From Luteitalea pratensis (GTDB taxonomy: Bacteria > Acidobacteriota > Vicinamibacteria > Vicinamibacterales > Vicinamibacteraceae), in contig NZ_CP015136.1 of the NCBI RefSeq assembly GCF_001618865.1, positions 717,001-781,000 on the forward strand: a stretch of DNA of 64,000 nt, read 5' to 3'. The translations under genes and the position numbers were made by a program. The notes beneath the pieces are model-generated. The model was not told where the DNA came from. It saw nothing but the letters and a program-made list of their open reading frames with translations, and searched no databases. Of this stretch, positions 26,472 to 34,678 are shown one piece after another; positions within the stretch are counted from its first letter, which is position 1, and the number at the start of each line of letters is the position of its first letter.

Positions 26472-26580
26472 CCTGTTAGCCTGCGGCCTGCAACCGCGTC
26501 ACGTGTCTCAGGACTCAGGTCTCAAGCCTGAGACTTGAGACTTGAGACGGCCGCCGGCTGACTGGCGCTAGGCTGTAGGC
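26472..26580. repeat. AGCCTGCGG and CTTGAGAC short-word arrays
   Basis: Words TAGCCTGCGGCCTGC, then GTCTCAAG and CTTGAGAC repeated and inverted (8-base arms at 26519-26526 and 26534-26541). The region has no gene and separates the methyltransferase from the AlaX gene. Confidence 0.65.
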
Positions 26581-26592
26581 GACTGAGCCCGT

Positions 26593-27777
26593 ATGTCCAA
26601 CCGCCTCTATTACGACGACCCGGCGCTGCTCGCCTTCGATGCGACGGTGCGCGCGTGCGAACCTGCGGCCGATCGATATCGCCTCGCCCTCGACCGCACG
26701 GCGTTCTACCCGACATCCGGTGGCCAGCCACACGACCTTGGGCATCTGCAAGCGGCCGATCGCGTCGTGTCGATCTCCAACGTCACCTCCGATGATGAAG
26801 AAGAGGTGTGGCATCACGTCAGCGAGGCAATCGCGCCAGGCACCCACGTCAGTGGCACGATCGACCGCGTGAGGCGGCAGGACTTCCGCCAGCAGCATTC
26901 CGGGCAACACATCCTGTCGGCGGCCTTCGATCACGTGCTCTCGGCGCGCACCGAGAGCGTGCATCTCGGCGTCGAGGACTGCACGCTCGACTTGCATCGG
27001 GAGGTGACGGCCGACGAATGTCGTCGTGCCGAGGACGCCGCCAACGGCGTCGTGTGGGACAACCGGCCCGTGTCGATCCGGTACGCGGATGCGTCGGACC
27101 TCGCGCACGAACCGAGACTGCGCAAAATCACGGCGCGCGAGGGGCGTGTGCGGCTCATCGACATCGCCGGCCACGACCTGTCTGCATGCGGTGGCACGCA
27201 CGTCTCGACGACGGGGGAAGTCGGGCTGATCGCGATCCGCGGGACGGAGCGCTTCCGCGGCGGCACGCGCGTGACCTTCCTGGCGGGGCGCCGTGCGCTC
27301 GAGAGCTATCGTGCCTTGCGCGACACGGCCGACGCGGCTGCGCGTACGTTGTCGGTCGCCGCCGCCGACGTCCCGGATGCACTCATGCGTCTGCGCGAGG
27401 ACCTGAAGCAGGAGCAGCGCCGGGCGATGGAGGCGATCGAACGTGTCACCGTGCTGCAGGCCGAGTCGCTCGCGAGCGGTGTGGACGCGTCCGGCCTGCT
27501 CGTGGCAGAACTTCCGGCCGCCGACGCGCTGGCGCTGCGCGTCTCGGCCTCGCAGCTCGTCGCGGTCGCCGGTCGGGTGGTGGCGTTGATCTCCGGATCC
27601 TCACCGCATGCGCTCGTCATCGCCCGCAGTGCCGATCGCGCTGACGTCGATGCCGGAGCGCTCGTCCGGCAGATCTGCGCGGCCCACGGCGGCAAGGGCG
27701 GTGGACGCCCCGATCTCGCCCAGGCTGGCGGAGTCGACGTCACCGTGGAGGCGCTGCGCGCTGTCCTCAAGACGTAA
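26593..27777 (+). CDS. Alanyl-tRNA editing protein (AlaX-L, with C-terminal DHHA1-like domain)
   Basis: 394 residues. Hydrolyses mischarged Ser- or Gly-tRNA(Ala). The zinc-binding editing site shows H102 and H106 in QQHSGQHILSAAF and C199, H203 in DLSACGGTHVS. The N-terminal AFYPTSGGQPHD matches the C-Ala/editing domain of AlaRS. The C-terminal third (after residue 225) has the DHHA1-style segment ending GGGRPDLAQAGG. Length fits AlaX-L. No alaS is near. Start ATG at 26593. Confidence 0.93.
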   Translation: MSNRLYYDDPALLAFDATVRACEPAADRYRLALDRTAFYPTSGGQPHDLGHLQAADRVVSISNVTSDDEEEVWHHVSEAIAPGTHVSGTIDRVRRQDFRQQHSGQHILSAAFDHVLSARTESVHLGVEDCTLDLHREVTADECRRAEDAANGVVWDNRPVSIRYADASDLAHEPRLRKITAREGRVRLIDIAGHDLSACGGTHVSTTGEVGLIAIRGTERFRGGTRVTFLAGRRALESYRALRDTADAAARTLSVAAADVPDALMRLREDLKQEQRRAMEAIERVTVLQAESLASGVDASGLLVAELPAADALALRVSASQLVAVAGRVVALISGSSPHALVIARSADRADVDAGALVRQICAAHGGKGGGRPDLAQAGGVDVTVEALRAVLKT

Positions 27778-27780
27778 CCG

Positions 27781-27887
27781 AACAATTGCAGAATTGCAGA
27801 ATTGCAGAATTTCACTACCACCACAGAGCTTCGAAGATTGGCGGTGGCCGCGAAATTCTGAACTTTTGAAATTCTGAAATTGCTTGA
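27781..27887. repeat. Low-GC TTGCAGAATTGC inverted-repeat element
   Basis: Fourth copy of the family. The left arm is a tandem ATTGCAGA word ending AATTTCA, the core ACCACCAC...CTTCGAAG...GCGGTGG is itself an inverted repeat, and the right arm has GAAATTCTGAACTTTTG. It separates two convergent genes. Confidence 0.75.
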
Positions 27888-27890
27888 TGC

Positions 27891-29390
27891 CTACGACGCG
27901 CAGACCAACGCGAGCGCGCCTTCGACGACCGCGTCGATCTCGCGGTTCGGGGCGAGGAAGTTGTTGGCGATCACCGAGAACACGAATTCGTTCCCGGACG
28001 CCGACGTGATGTATCCCGACAGGGCACGCGCGTGTGACAGGGTTCCCGTCTTGGCGAACAGTCGCCCGGCGCACGGACTCTCCTTGAACCGGCTCGCGAT
28101 CGTGCCGTCGGCACCCGCGACAGGGAGCGCGGCACGAAACGCGTCCCGGTGGGGCGGCCGGGCCATGACCTGCAGCAGCGTCGTGATCGCGCGGGCGGTC
28201 ACGAAGTCCCGGCGCGACAGGCCGGATCCATCGAGCCCCTGCACGCTGCCGGCCGGCACTCCCATCCTCGCCATCGACTCCTGCAACACCGATCGGGCTT
28301 CCGCCGGCGACGCGTCGCGTGCAGTGGACGCCGACAGCACCCGCAGCAGCACCTCGCCGTACAGGTTCTGGCTGACCTTCATGAACCGCTGTGCGACCTC
28401 CGAGAGCGGTGCCGACTCGTGCACGATCAGCGGTGTCGCACTCGCGAGGTCCGGCCGCGACGCCACACGCGTGTTGCCGCGGACCTCGATTCCTGCCTCG
28501 GCCAGCGCCGCACGGAAGGCTCCGAGGAAATAGCGTGCCGGGTCCGACACCGACACCACCCGATCCACGGGAGCGGCACCGGCGGGCAGCGCTCCGCTGA
28601 TGTCGATCACGGAGCTGCCGAGATCGCGTGTCACGCTCACGGTGGCGGGCTGGCCGGTCCTGGCCGTGGTTCCCCTCGGATTCACGTGCAATCCGTACGC
28701 GACTGGCGTCGCCGTGACGGCAAGTGGCGCGCCCTCACCCGTGCCAGGTGCGATGCGGAGGCGCACGACGTTCTCGTTGAAGATCAGTCCGGAGTAGGGA
28801 GCCGCGTAGCCCGCGGGCAGGTCCTCCCAGCTCCACGAGTCGCCGAGCCACTCCTCGCCGAAGCGCGACGGATCGCCCACGAGGTCGCCGTCCACGCGGC
28901 GCAGGCCCTGTGCGCGCAGCCGCTGCGCCCAGGCGCGGAACGTCGCCAATGGGTCCTCACCGCGTCCGATGGTCGGATCGGCGCCGCCAACCACCACGAG
29001 GTCACCGTGCAGTACGTGCCCCTCACGCGATCCGCTCGCGTGCACGAGCGTGCGGAACCGGTAGTCCCACCCGAGGCGCGTTGCGGCCGCCGCGAGCGTC
29101 ACGATCTTCATGTTGGAAGCCGGCAGGACCAGCCGATCCTCGTTGCGGCTGGCAAGCACGGCGCTGGAGTCGAGTCGTTCGAGACGCACCGCCCAGAGCG
29201 CGGCGCCGTCCGCGGCAGCGAAGCGTGCGTCGAACGCCGCACCGAGCCGCGCGTCGGCGCCCAGGGAGCCGGCCCCACCTGGCTTGTCGATCGGAGCGGC
29301 TGTTGGGGAGGGCGGCTGGCTCGACGCGCAGCCGCCACCGATGGAGAGGCAGAGCGCCGCCGCCGCGAGGCGGCCGCGGCGCGCGCTCAT
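27891..29390 (-). CDS. D-alanyl-D-alanine carboxypeptidase/endopeptidase (PBP4, DacB-like)
   Basis: 499 residues; periplasmic peptidoglycan-processing enzyme of the S13 family. Three active-site motifs are visible: SNMK (SxxK) in LPASNMKIVTL, SQN (SxN) in KVSQNLYGEVL, and KTG in FAKTGTLSHA. The N-terminus has a signal-like segment ending GGGC, which could be a weak lipobox. The large insertion between SxxK and SxN is typical of PBP4. The start overlaps the DUF4340 gene stop by four bases, placing it last in a five-gene operon. Confidence 0.92.
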   Translation of the reverse strand: MSARRGRLAAAALCLSIGGGCASSQPPSPTAAPIDKPGGAGSLGADARLGAAFDARFAAADGAALWAVRLERLDSSAVLASRNEDRLVLPASNMKIVTLAAAATRLGWDYRFRTLVHASGSREGHVLHGDLVVVGGADPTIGRGEDPLATFRAWAQRLRAQGLRRVDGDLVGDPSRFGEEWLGDSWSWEDLPAGYAAPYSGLIFNENVVRLRIAPGTGEGAPLAVTATPVAYGLHVNPRGTTARTGQPATVSVTRDLGSSVIDISGALPAGAAPVDRVVSVSDPARYFLGAFRAALAEAGIEVRGNTRVASRPDLASATPLIVHESAPLSEVAQRFMKVSQNLYGEVLLRVLSASTARDASPAEARSVLQESMARMGVPAGSVQGLDGSGLSRRDFVTARAITTLLQVMARPPHRDAFRAALPVAGADGTIASRFKESPCAGRLFAKTGTLSHARALSGYITSASGNEFVFSVIANNFLAPNREIDAVVEGALALVCAS

Positions 29391-30760
29391 GGAGTCTTAC
29401 CTGGCGCCGTCGCCGGCGGCGGGGCGCTTGCGGGCTTGGCCGGTTCCAACAGCCCGATGACGTCGGTGACGGCCGGGGCCGTCAATCGGGCCGCGCCGGG
29501 TTCGCCATCGCGCAGCGCGTACATCTCGCCAGCGGCCTGCACGATCGACACACGCTCCTGCTTGTCGCCATCGAACGTGGCCACCACGCTGATGACCGGG
29601 GTCGAGGCCGTCGGTGCATCCGCCCAGCTCTCTGCGCGCATCGTGCTGAGCCGGCTCGCCAGATCGTCGATCGTCGCCGCCTTCACGCTCGAATCGGCCG
29701 GGGCGGTCTGCGTCCACGTGTCTGTCGCATTGGCGCCGGTGCCGGACTTCTTCTTTTCGAACGTCCGGCTCGTGTCGCCTCGCATCACCACCAGCCGCGA
29801 CAGGTTGAACATGCGGAACGAGAACACATCCTTCGCGCGGTAGGCGGCCGCCGGCCGCTGCAGGTCGTCGGCCAGTGCCTTCTCCACCGTGAAGACCATG
29901 GACCGTGACGCGTCACGCATGTGCACGGCGGCATCGCCACTCGCGCTGCCGACGAACACCTGCGCCAGGGTCTTGCCACTGCCGGTCGCGGTGACCGTCG
30001 TCCGCGGCGGGTGCAGGCCGTAGGCGTCGAGCGTCGCCGGTTGCTCGGCGACGATGGCTTGCATCTGTCCGGACGAGAGACGCGTCAGCAGCGATCCGAC
30101 CTCCCCGCCATCCGCGCGCCCCTGGAGCGGCTGCACGAGGCGCCACTCGCTGCCGTCCTTCTTCAGCTCGATTGTGCCAGGAGCGCCGATAATCGCGAGG
30201 TGGTCCACGGCCTCGCGATCGACGCCGACGATGGCCTTGTTGCGCAACTGGAACGTGGTCTTGTCCAGGCTCTGCTCGAGCCAGCTCGGGACGGTGAAGA
30301 CGCGGGCTGCGTCATCGAGCTTCGCGTACGTGTCGCCGCCCGTCGCGGTCTTGGCGCCGAGCAACAGCGTGCGTGGCTTGCCGGCGGCGGTGAACGTCAG
30401 CTTCAGCCTCGGTGAATCGAGTCCGAAGGCATCGAGGCTCCTGGGCTTCTCGTCGATCACGCGCGTCAGGTCGAGCGTCGCCAGGTTGCTCGTCACGCCC
30501 GATACTTCACTGGCATCGGCTGCCACCTGCACGGGCTTCTCGATCTTCCAGCCCACGCCCTGTTTCTGCAGCGTCGTGACATCGCCGTTGGAGGCGGTGA
30601 GCGTCAACGCCTCGATCGTGTCGGCCTCGAGCGAAGTGAAGACCTTCTCGCTCTTCGGCTCATCGCCGGCGGGCTCGCGCTTCATCTCCACGAACCAGAT
30701 GTAGGCGCCGAGCGCCGCGGCCAGCGTCAGCAGGAGGAGCGTCGAACGTCCGCGCTTCAT
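29387..30760 (-). CDS. DUF4340 domain protein
   Basis: 457 residues. A single N-terminal helix (TLLLLTLAAALGAYIWFVE) is followed by a large extracytoplasmic domain with repeated beta-rich units (VLTASNGDVTTLQKQG, GVGWKIEKPV, GLDSPRLKLTF, then similar units WRLVQPLQ and YGLHPPRTTV). This is the layout of DUF4340 proteins, which lie next to GldG-type genes in many bacteria. It overlaps the GldG-like gene by four bases and the PBP4 gene by four bases. Role presumed structural or regulatory for the transporter. Confidence 0.88.
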   Translation of the reverse strand: MKRGRSTLLLLTLAAALGAYIWFVEMKREPAGDEPKSEKVFTSLEADTIEALTLTASNGDVTTLQKQGVGWKIEKPVQVAADASEVSGVTSNLATLDLTRVIDEKPRSLDAFGLDSPRLKLTFTAAGKPRTLLLGAKTATGGDTYAKLDDAARVFTVPSWLEQSLDKTTFQLRNKAIVGVDREAVDHLAIIGAPGTIELKKDGSEWRLVQPLQGRADGGEVGSLLTRLSSGQMQAIVAEQPATLDAYGLHPPRTTVTATGSGKTLAQVFVGSASGDAAVHMRDASRSMVFTVEKALADDLQRPAAAYRAKDVFSFRMFNLSRLVVMRGDTSRTFEKKKSGTGANATDTWTQTAPADSSVKAATIDDLASRLSTMRAESWADAPTASTPVISVVATFDGDKQERVSIVQAAGEMYALRDGEPGAARLTAPAVTDVIGLLEPAKPASAPPPATAPGKTP

Positions 30761-32367
30761 CCGCGCCTCCGGCTCCAGGTCCAGATGCCGAGCGCCGCGA
30801 CGATCAGCGGCAGGCCCAGCACCGACAGGTACAGCACGCGACGCTGCTGGTCCTCGGTCATCGTCACGCGCCGGTCACCAGCCTGTTTCGGACGGATGGC
30901 GATCAGGTTCTCCTGCTGCGCCACCCAGTTGACGGCATTGAGGAAGAAGTCGCGATTGCCCTGCGTGCCGAGGACGGCGTTGGTGGCGAAGTCCGAGTCG
31001 CCGATCACCACCACACGGGTCTGGGGCTTGGCTGGCGTCTCCGGCGGTGCCTGCCCGGGCACCGGTGGCGGCGGGGGAGGCGTGGCCTTGGCATTTGGCG
31101 CATCGACACCGACAGCGACGGCCAGGGTCACCGGACCTTCCTTCTCGCCGGCGGCCTCGTCACGCTGTACGGGCGTGCCCGCGAACACCGCCTTGAGGTC
31201 CGTCTCGGCCCACGACTGCGCGCTCGTCGTCGCAATCGGCTGGGCCGTCCGACCGTTCGTACCACCTTCGACCGGCGTGACTGCGCGCGCCAGCGGGAAC
31301 GCGGTGATCAGGCCGAAGTTCTCGGTGATGGGATGGTCCGGGTACGTCGCCACCACAGGCACGGACGGCCCCGCGCCGAGCAACTGCCCGACGCTGCTCA
31401 CGTCCACGACGACGTTGGTGCCGACCTCGACGCCCCACGCCTTCGCGAGGGCAATGAGCCCGGTGAGCGGTGCCGCCTCGGCGCCATCGGGCGGGTCAAT
31501 GAGGAGCAGCAGTTTGCCCCCCTTGTCGAGGTATCGCCGCACCATGTCGAGCTCGGGCTGCAGGAAGTCGTTCTTGGGCCCGGCGATCACGAGGACGGCC
31601 GCGTCGGCAGGCACGTCCTGCTGCTGCGCGAGCACGACCTTGTCGACGGCGAAGTTGTCGCGCTGCAGCGCGCCCGCGATGGCGTTGTAGCCACTGCGCT
31701 GATCGGCGCTGGTCGTGTCGCGCTCACCGTGGCCCTGCGAGAAGTAGACCTTCTTCTCGCCGCCCTCGACCGCCTTGACGATGGCGTTGGTGATGTCCTG
31801 CTCGGTGTCGGTGGTGACGCGTTCGATGCGGCCGTTGTAGTCCACCGCGATGGTGCCGTACTGCTGCACCTGCCACTGTCGCGCGACCGCCGGCTGCTTG
31901 TCCGGATCGATGTACTCGACCTTCAGCTGTGGGCTCGCGTAGGTATAGCCGTCGAGGCGATCGCGGAAACGCTGGAACTCGGTGTCCTTGGCGAACACCT
32001 TGACGTTGACCGGCGTCTTGAGTCCGTCGAGGACCTTGCGACTCTGATCGGAGAGCGTGAACTGCCCGCCCGCCGTCAGGTCCCAGCGCTTGTGCTGACG
32101 GCTGGCGATGTAGTTGACGCCGACCAGGATGCCGAGCAGGAGCAGCACGCTGGCCGACGTCAACGCGCCGGCGCGCGTCCCTCGCCGCGACCAGAGCGCG
32201 ACGAAGTCGCGCCACTGCGTCACCAGGTAGGCCAGCACGACGACCAGCCCGGCCAGCGCGAGGCGCTGCCACAGGTGCTGTTGTTCGGGACGGATGAAAC
32301 GGATGGCGACGGCTGCGACGACGAGCGCGGTGCCGATCCAGCCGAGGACGTTGACGAAACGGGTCAT
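30757..32367 (-). CDS. GldG-like ABC-transporter auxiliary protein
   Basis: 536 residues. Two hydrophobic helices near the N-terminus and one near the end flank a soluble domain. The soluble part reads LTLSDQS-like TLSDQSRKVLDGLKTPVNVK, VEYIDPDK, TDTEQDITNAI, VYFSQGHGE and LLLLIDPPDG, as in the ABC-2 auxiliary (GldG) family. It belongs with the adjacent ATPase and permease. The ATG at 32367 is chosen because it precedes the first helix and lies after the permease stop; an ATG at 32412 would overlap the permease gene. Confidence 0.9.
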   Translation of the reverse strand: MTRFVNVLGWIGTALVVAAVAIRFIRPEQQHLWQRLALAGLVVVLAYLVTQWRDFVALWSRRGTRAGALTSASVLLLLGILVGVNYIASRQHKRWDLTAGGQFTLSDQSRKVLDGLKTPVNVKVFAKDTEFQRFRDRLDGYTYASPQLKVEYIDPDKQPAVARQWQVQQYGTIAVDYNGRIERVTTDTEQDITNAIVKAVEGGEKKVYFSQGHGERDTTSADQRSGYNAIAGALQRDNFAVDKVVLAQQQDVPADAAVLVIAGPKNDFLQPELDMVRRYLDKGGKLLLLIDPPDGAEAAPLTGLIALAKAWGVEVGTNVVVDVSSVGQLLGAGPSVPVVATYPDHPITENFGLITAFPLARAVTPVEGGTNGRTAQPIATTSAQSWAETDLKAVFAGTPVQRDEAAGEKEGPVTLAVAVGVDAPNAKATPPPPPPVPGQAPPETPAKPQTRVVVIGDSDFATNAVLGTQGNRDFFLNAVNWVAQQENLIAIRPKQAGDRRVTMTEDQQRRVLYLSVLGLPLIVAALGIWTWSRRRG

Positions 32368-32389
32368 GACTGTGCGTCTCCGGACCGGG

Positions 32390-33163
32390 TTACCCACGCC
32401 AGCGATCGGCATCGACCGATCGGGCGGTGAGGAAGAGCCCGAACGCGATCACGCTCAGGTAGTAGATGACATGCTGGGTGTCGACCACGCCCTTCGAGAA
32501 ATCCTCGAAATGCTGGAACACCGACAGCGCTGCGACGACGCCGCGGGCGATCGGCCCGCCGCCCTCGCCGACCCACGCCACGAGCAGGAGCATGAGCAGC
32601 ACCGCGTACGTGAGCAGTCCGGCGACGATCTGGTTGCGCGTGAGGTTCGAGAGGAACAGCCCGATGGCGATGAAGCCGCCGCCGAGCAACAGCAGGCCGA
32701 GGTAGCCGGTGACGATCGGCGCAACCTCGGGATCGCCGTAGGCGAAGAGCCAGATCAGGTTGAGCGCGGTCAGGCCGATCATCAGCGCGTACAGCGCGAA
32801 CGCGCCGACGAACTTGCCGAGCACGATTTCCCAGTCGGTCAGCGGCGACGTGAGGAGCAGCTCGATGGTGCCGCTGCGCTTCTCCTCGGCAAACGTCCGC
32901 ATCGTCAGCGTCGGGATGAAGATGAGGATGATGATGCCGGCCTGCAGCAGGAGCGGACGCACCAGCATCTCGTTGACGTTCAGCGTCTGCGGGCCGCCCA
33001 TGCCGAACTGCTGCATGCGGAGGCTCTGCTCGCTGAAGAAGCTGAGGAAGCTGTAGAACATCCAGCCGAAGATCAGTGCGAACAGGCCGACCAGGATGTA
33101 GGCGATCGGCGACGCGAAGTAGCCGTGCAGCTCGCGGCGCGCGATGGCGAGGGTGTTACGCAC
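32390..33163 (-). CDS. ABC-2 type permease (GldF-like)
   Basis: 257 residues, six predicted membrane helices. It starts ALARRELHGYFASPIAYILVG-like (IARRELHGYFASPIAYILVG), the standard GldF/ABC-2 N-terminus. A cytoplasmic loop holds TFAEEKRSGTIELLLTSPLT, the EExxGT coupling segment. It overlaps the ATPase gene by eight bases. With the ATPase and the GldG-like gene it forms a transporter of the gliding-type family; in many non-gliding bacteria such systems are present and uncharacterised. Confidence 0.92.
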   Translation of the reverse strand: MRNTLAIARRELHGYFASPIAYILVGLFALIFGWMFYSFLSFFSEQSLRMQQFGMGGPQTLNVNEMLVRPLLLQAGIIILIFIPTLTMRTFAEEKRSGTIELLLTSPLTDWEIVLGKFVGAFALYALMIGLTALNLIWLFAYGDPEVAPIVTGYLGLLLLGGGFIAIGLFLSNLTRNQIVAGLLTYAVLLMLLLVAWVGEGGGPIARGVVAALSVFQHFEDFSKGVVDTQHVIYYLSVIAFGLFLTARSVDADRWRG

Positions 33164-34115
33164 GGGCGACCTCCTCGGACGGCGTGTCGGTGGTGGTCAG
33201 CTGCAGGAAGATCTCCTCGAGGCTCATGCGCGTCGGCCGCAATTCCACGAGGCCAAGGCCCGCGCCGACGACTGCCTGGGCGACACTGCGGCGGACGTCC
33301 ATGCCCCTCTCGCTCTGCACCTCGAAGCCCGTCGCGGCCCCGTGCTGGGCAGAGACCGTGACGCTGGTGACGCCAGGGACGGCAGCGAGCACGGCCTGCG
33401 CGTCGGCGCCCTGCGCGTCGACTTCGACGTACACGGACGCGGCGCCCTGCAGGCGTGCCGTCAGGTTCTCCGGCGTGTCCTCGGCGACCACGCGGCCCTT
33501 GTTGATGATCACGACACGCTGACAGGTCTGCGCGACCTCGGGCAGGATGTGCGTGCTCAGCACGATCGTGTGGTCGCCGCCGAGGCTGCGGATGAGTTCG
33601 CGCGTCTCGATGATCTGCTTCGGGTCGAGTCCGGCGGTCGGCTCGTCGAGCACCAGCACGTCCGGGTTGTGGATGAGGGCCTGGGCGAGGCCCACCCGCT
33701 GCCTGTAGCCCTTCGAGAGCTTGCCGCAATGGCGGTGGGCCATGTCGGCGACGTGCGTGCGCTGCATGACCGCGGCGACGCGCGCGGCCTGTTCGGCGGC
33801 CGGCACGCCCTTGATCCGCGCCACGAAGCGCAGGTACTCGCGCACCGTCATATCGGGGTAGAGCGGCGGCGTCTCCGGCAGGTAGCCGATGCGCAGCTTG
33901 GCCTCCACCGGCTGCTCCTGCAGGTCGAATCCCGCGACCCGGGCGCGCCCTTCCGTCGGCGGCATGTAGCCGGTCAGGATGCGCATCGTGGTGGTCTTGC
34001 CGGCGCCGTTGGGCCCCAGAAACCCCAGGATTTCGCCCTTCCCGACGTTGAAGCTGACGCCATCGACCGCCGTGAAGGGGCCATAGCGCTTGGTGAGTTG
34101 CTGCACCTCGATCAC
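33156..34115 (-). CDS. ABC transporter ATP-binding protein (GldA-like)
   Basis: 319 residues. Walker A GPNGAGKTTT lies near residue 34-43, the signature LSKGYRQRVGLAQAL is complete, and Walker B VLVLDEPTAGLDP follows. STHILPEVAQ carries the switch His. A C-terminal extension of about 100 residues is typical for ABC-2 ATPases. It starts the minus-strand operon; 34116-34250 upstream holds no repeat array and must carry its promoter, shared with the divergent repressor gene. Energises the permease. Confidence 0.94.
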   Translation of the reverse strand: MIEVQQLTKRYGPFTAVDGVSFNVGKGEILGFLGPNGAGKTTTMRILTGYMPPTEGRARVAGFDLQEQPVEAKLRIGYLPETPPLYPDMTVREYLRFVARIKGVPAAEQAARVAAVMQRTHVADMAHRHCGKLSKGYRQRVGLAQALIHNPDVLVLDEPTAGLDPKQIIETRELIRSLGGDHTIVLSTHILPEVAQTCQRVVIINKGRVVAEDTPENLTARLQGAASVYVEVDAQGADAQAVLAAVPGVTSVTVSAQHGAATGFEVQSERGMDVRRSVAQAVVGAGLGLVELRPTRMSLEEIFLQLTTTDTPSEEVARA

Positions 34116-34252
34116 CGTGTGTCTCCAGGCTCGGCCGCCCGCGTTTTCCGCGCGGACGGCATTCCATGACGGGCCAGTCCAGCCCGTCGGTCCACTGCCA
34201 ACCCCACATGGTAGAGAGCGATGGGGAGCCGGTCAATTTTCATTGGTGTAAT

Positions 34253-34272
34253 ATATGAACAGTTGTTCATAT
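34253..34272. promoter_or_regulatory. ArsR/SmtB-type operator overlapping the repressor start codon
   Basis: Near-perfect 20-base palindrome ATATGAACAGTTGTTCATAT with 9 of 10 pairs matching. It closely resembles the SmtB operator half-site TGAACA...TGTTCA. Its last two bases are the first two of the ATG at 34271. A possible -10 hexamer TAATAT (34249-34254) overlaps the left edge. Binding would block both promoter and ribosome access. No second copy is seen. Confidence 0.8.
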
Positions 34273-34678
34273 GTCACAGACGACATCCACGGTCCCCCGC
34301 CCGGCACTCACGCGCCCCGGTCCTCCGAGCCCGGCGACCACCGTTCGCCGCCGCGCTGCCCGCGCCATCACGCCGCCGCTGTCGGCCGAGACGGCCCAGG
34401 CACTTGCCGAAACCTTCCGGGTGCTCGGCGATCCGACCCGCATCAGGCTGATCGCCGCCATGGCGGTCGCGGAACGCTGCGTGGGTGACCTGGCGAGCCT
34501 CGTCGGCATGAGCGAGTCGGCGGTGTCGCACCAACTGCGCATGCTGCGTGCCGCACGGCTGGTGCGCACGCGTCGTGCCGGCCGGCAGGTGTTCTACACG
34601 CTCGACGACGCCCACATCCTGGCGCTGTTCGAGCAGGGCCTCAGTCACGTGCATGAACCGCACGGGGACGCACGATGA
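34271..34678 (+). CDS. ArsR/SmtB-family zinc-responsive repressor
   Basis: 135 residues. The winged helix-turn-helix has CVGDLASLVGMSESAVSHQLR and the wing LVRTRRAGRQVFY. The alpha-5 zinc site of SmtB/CzrA is complete: D113, H115, H126 and E129 (D-x-H-x10-H-x2-E). The alpha-3 ELCVCD motif is reduced to one Cys (ERCVGDLA), so alpha-3 sensing is unlikely. A Pro/Arg-rich tail of about 35 residues precedes the fold. It overlaps the P-type ATPase by four bases and should control it through the palindrome at 34253-34272. Zinc as effector is inferred from the residues. Confidence 0.93.
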   Translation: MSQTTSTVPRPALTRPGPPSPATTVRRRAARAITPPLSAETAQALAETFRVLGDPTRIRLIAAMAVAERCVGDLASLVGMSESAVSHQLRMLRAARLVRTRRAGRQVFYTLDDAHILALFEQGLSHVHEPHGDAR

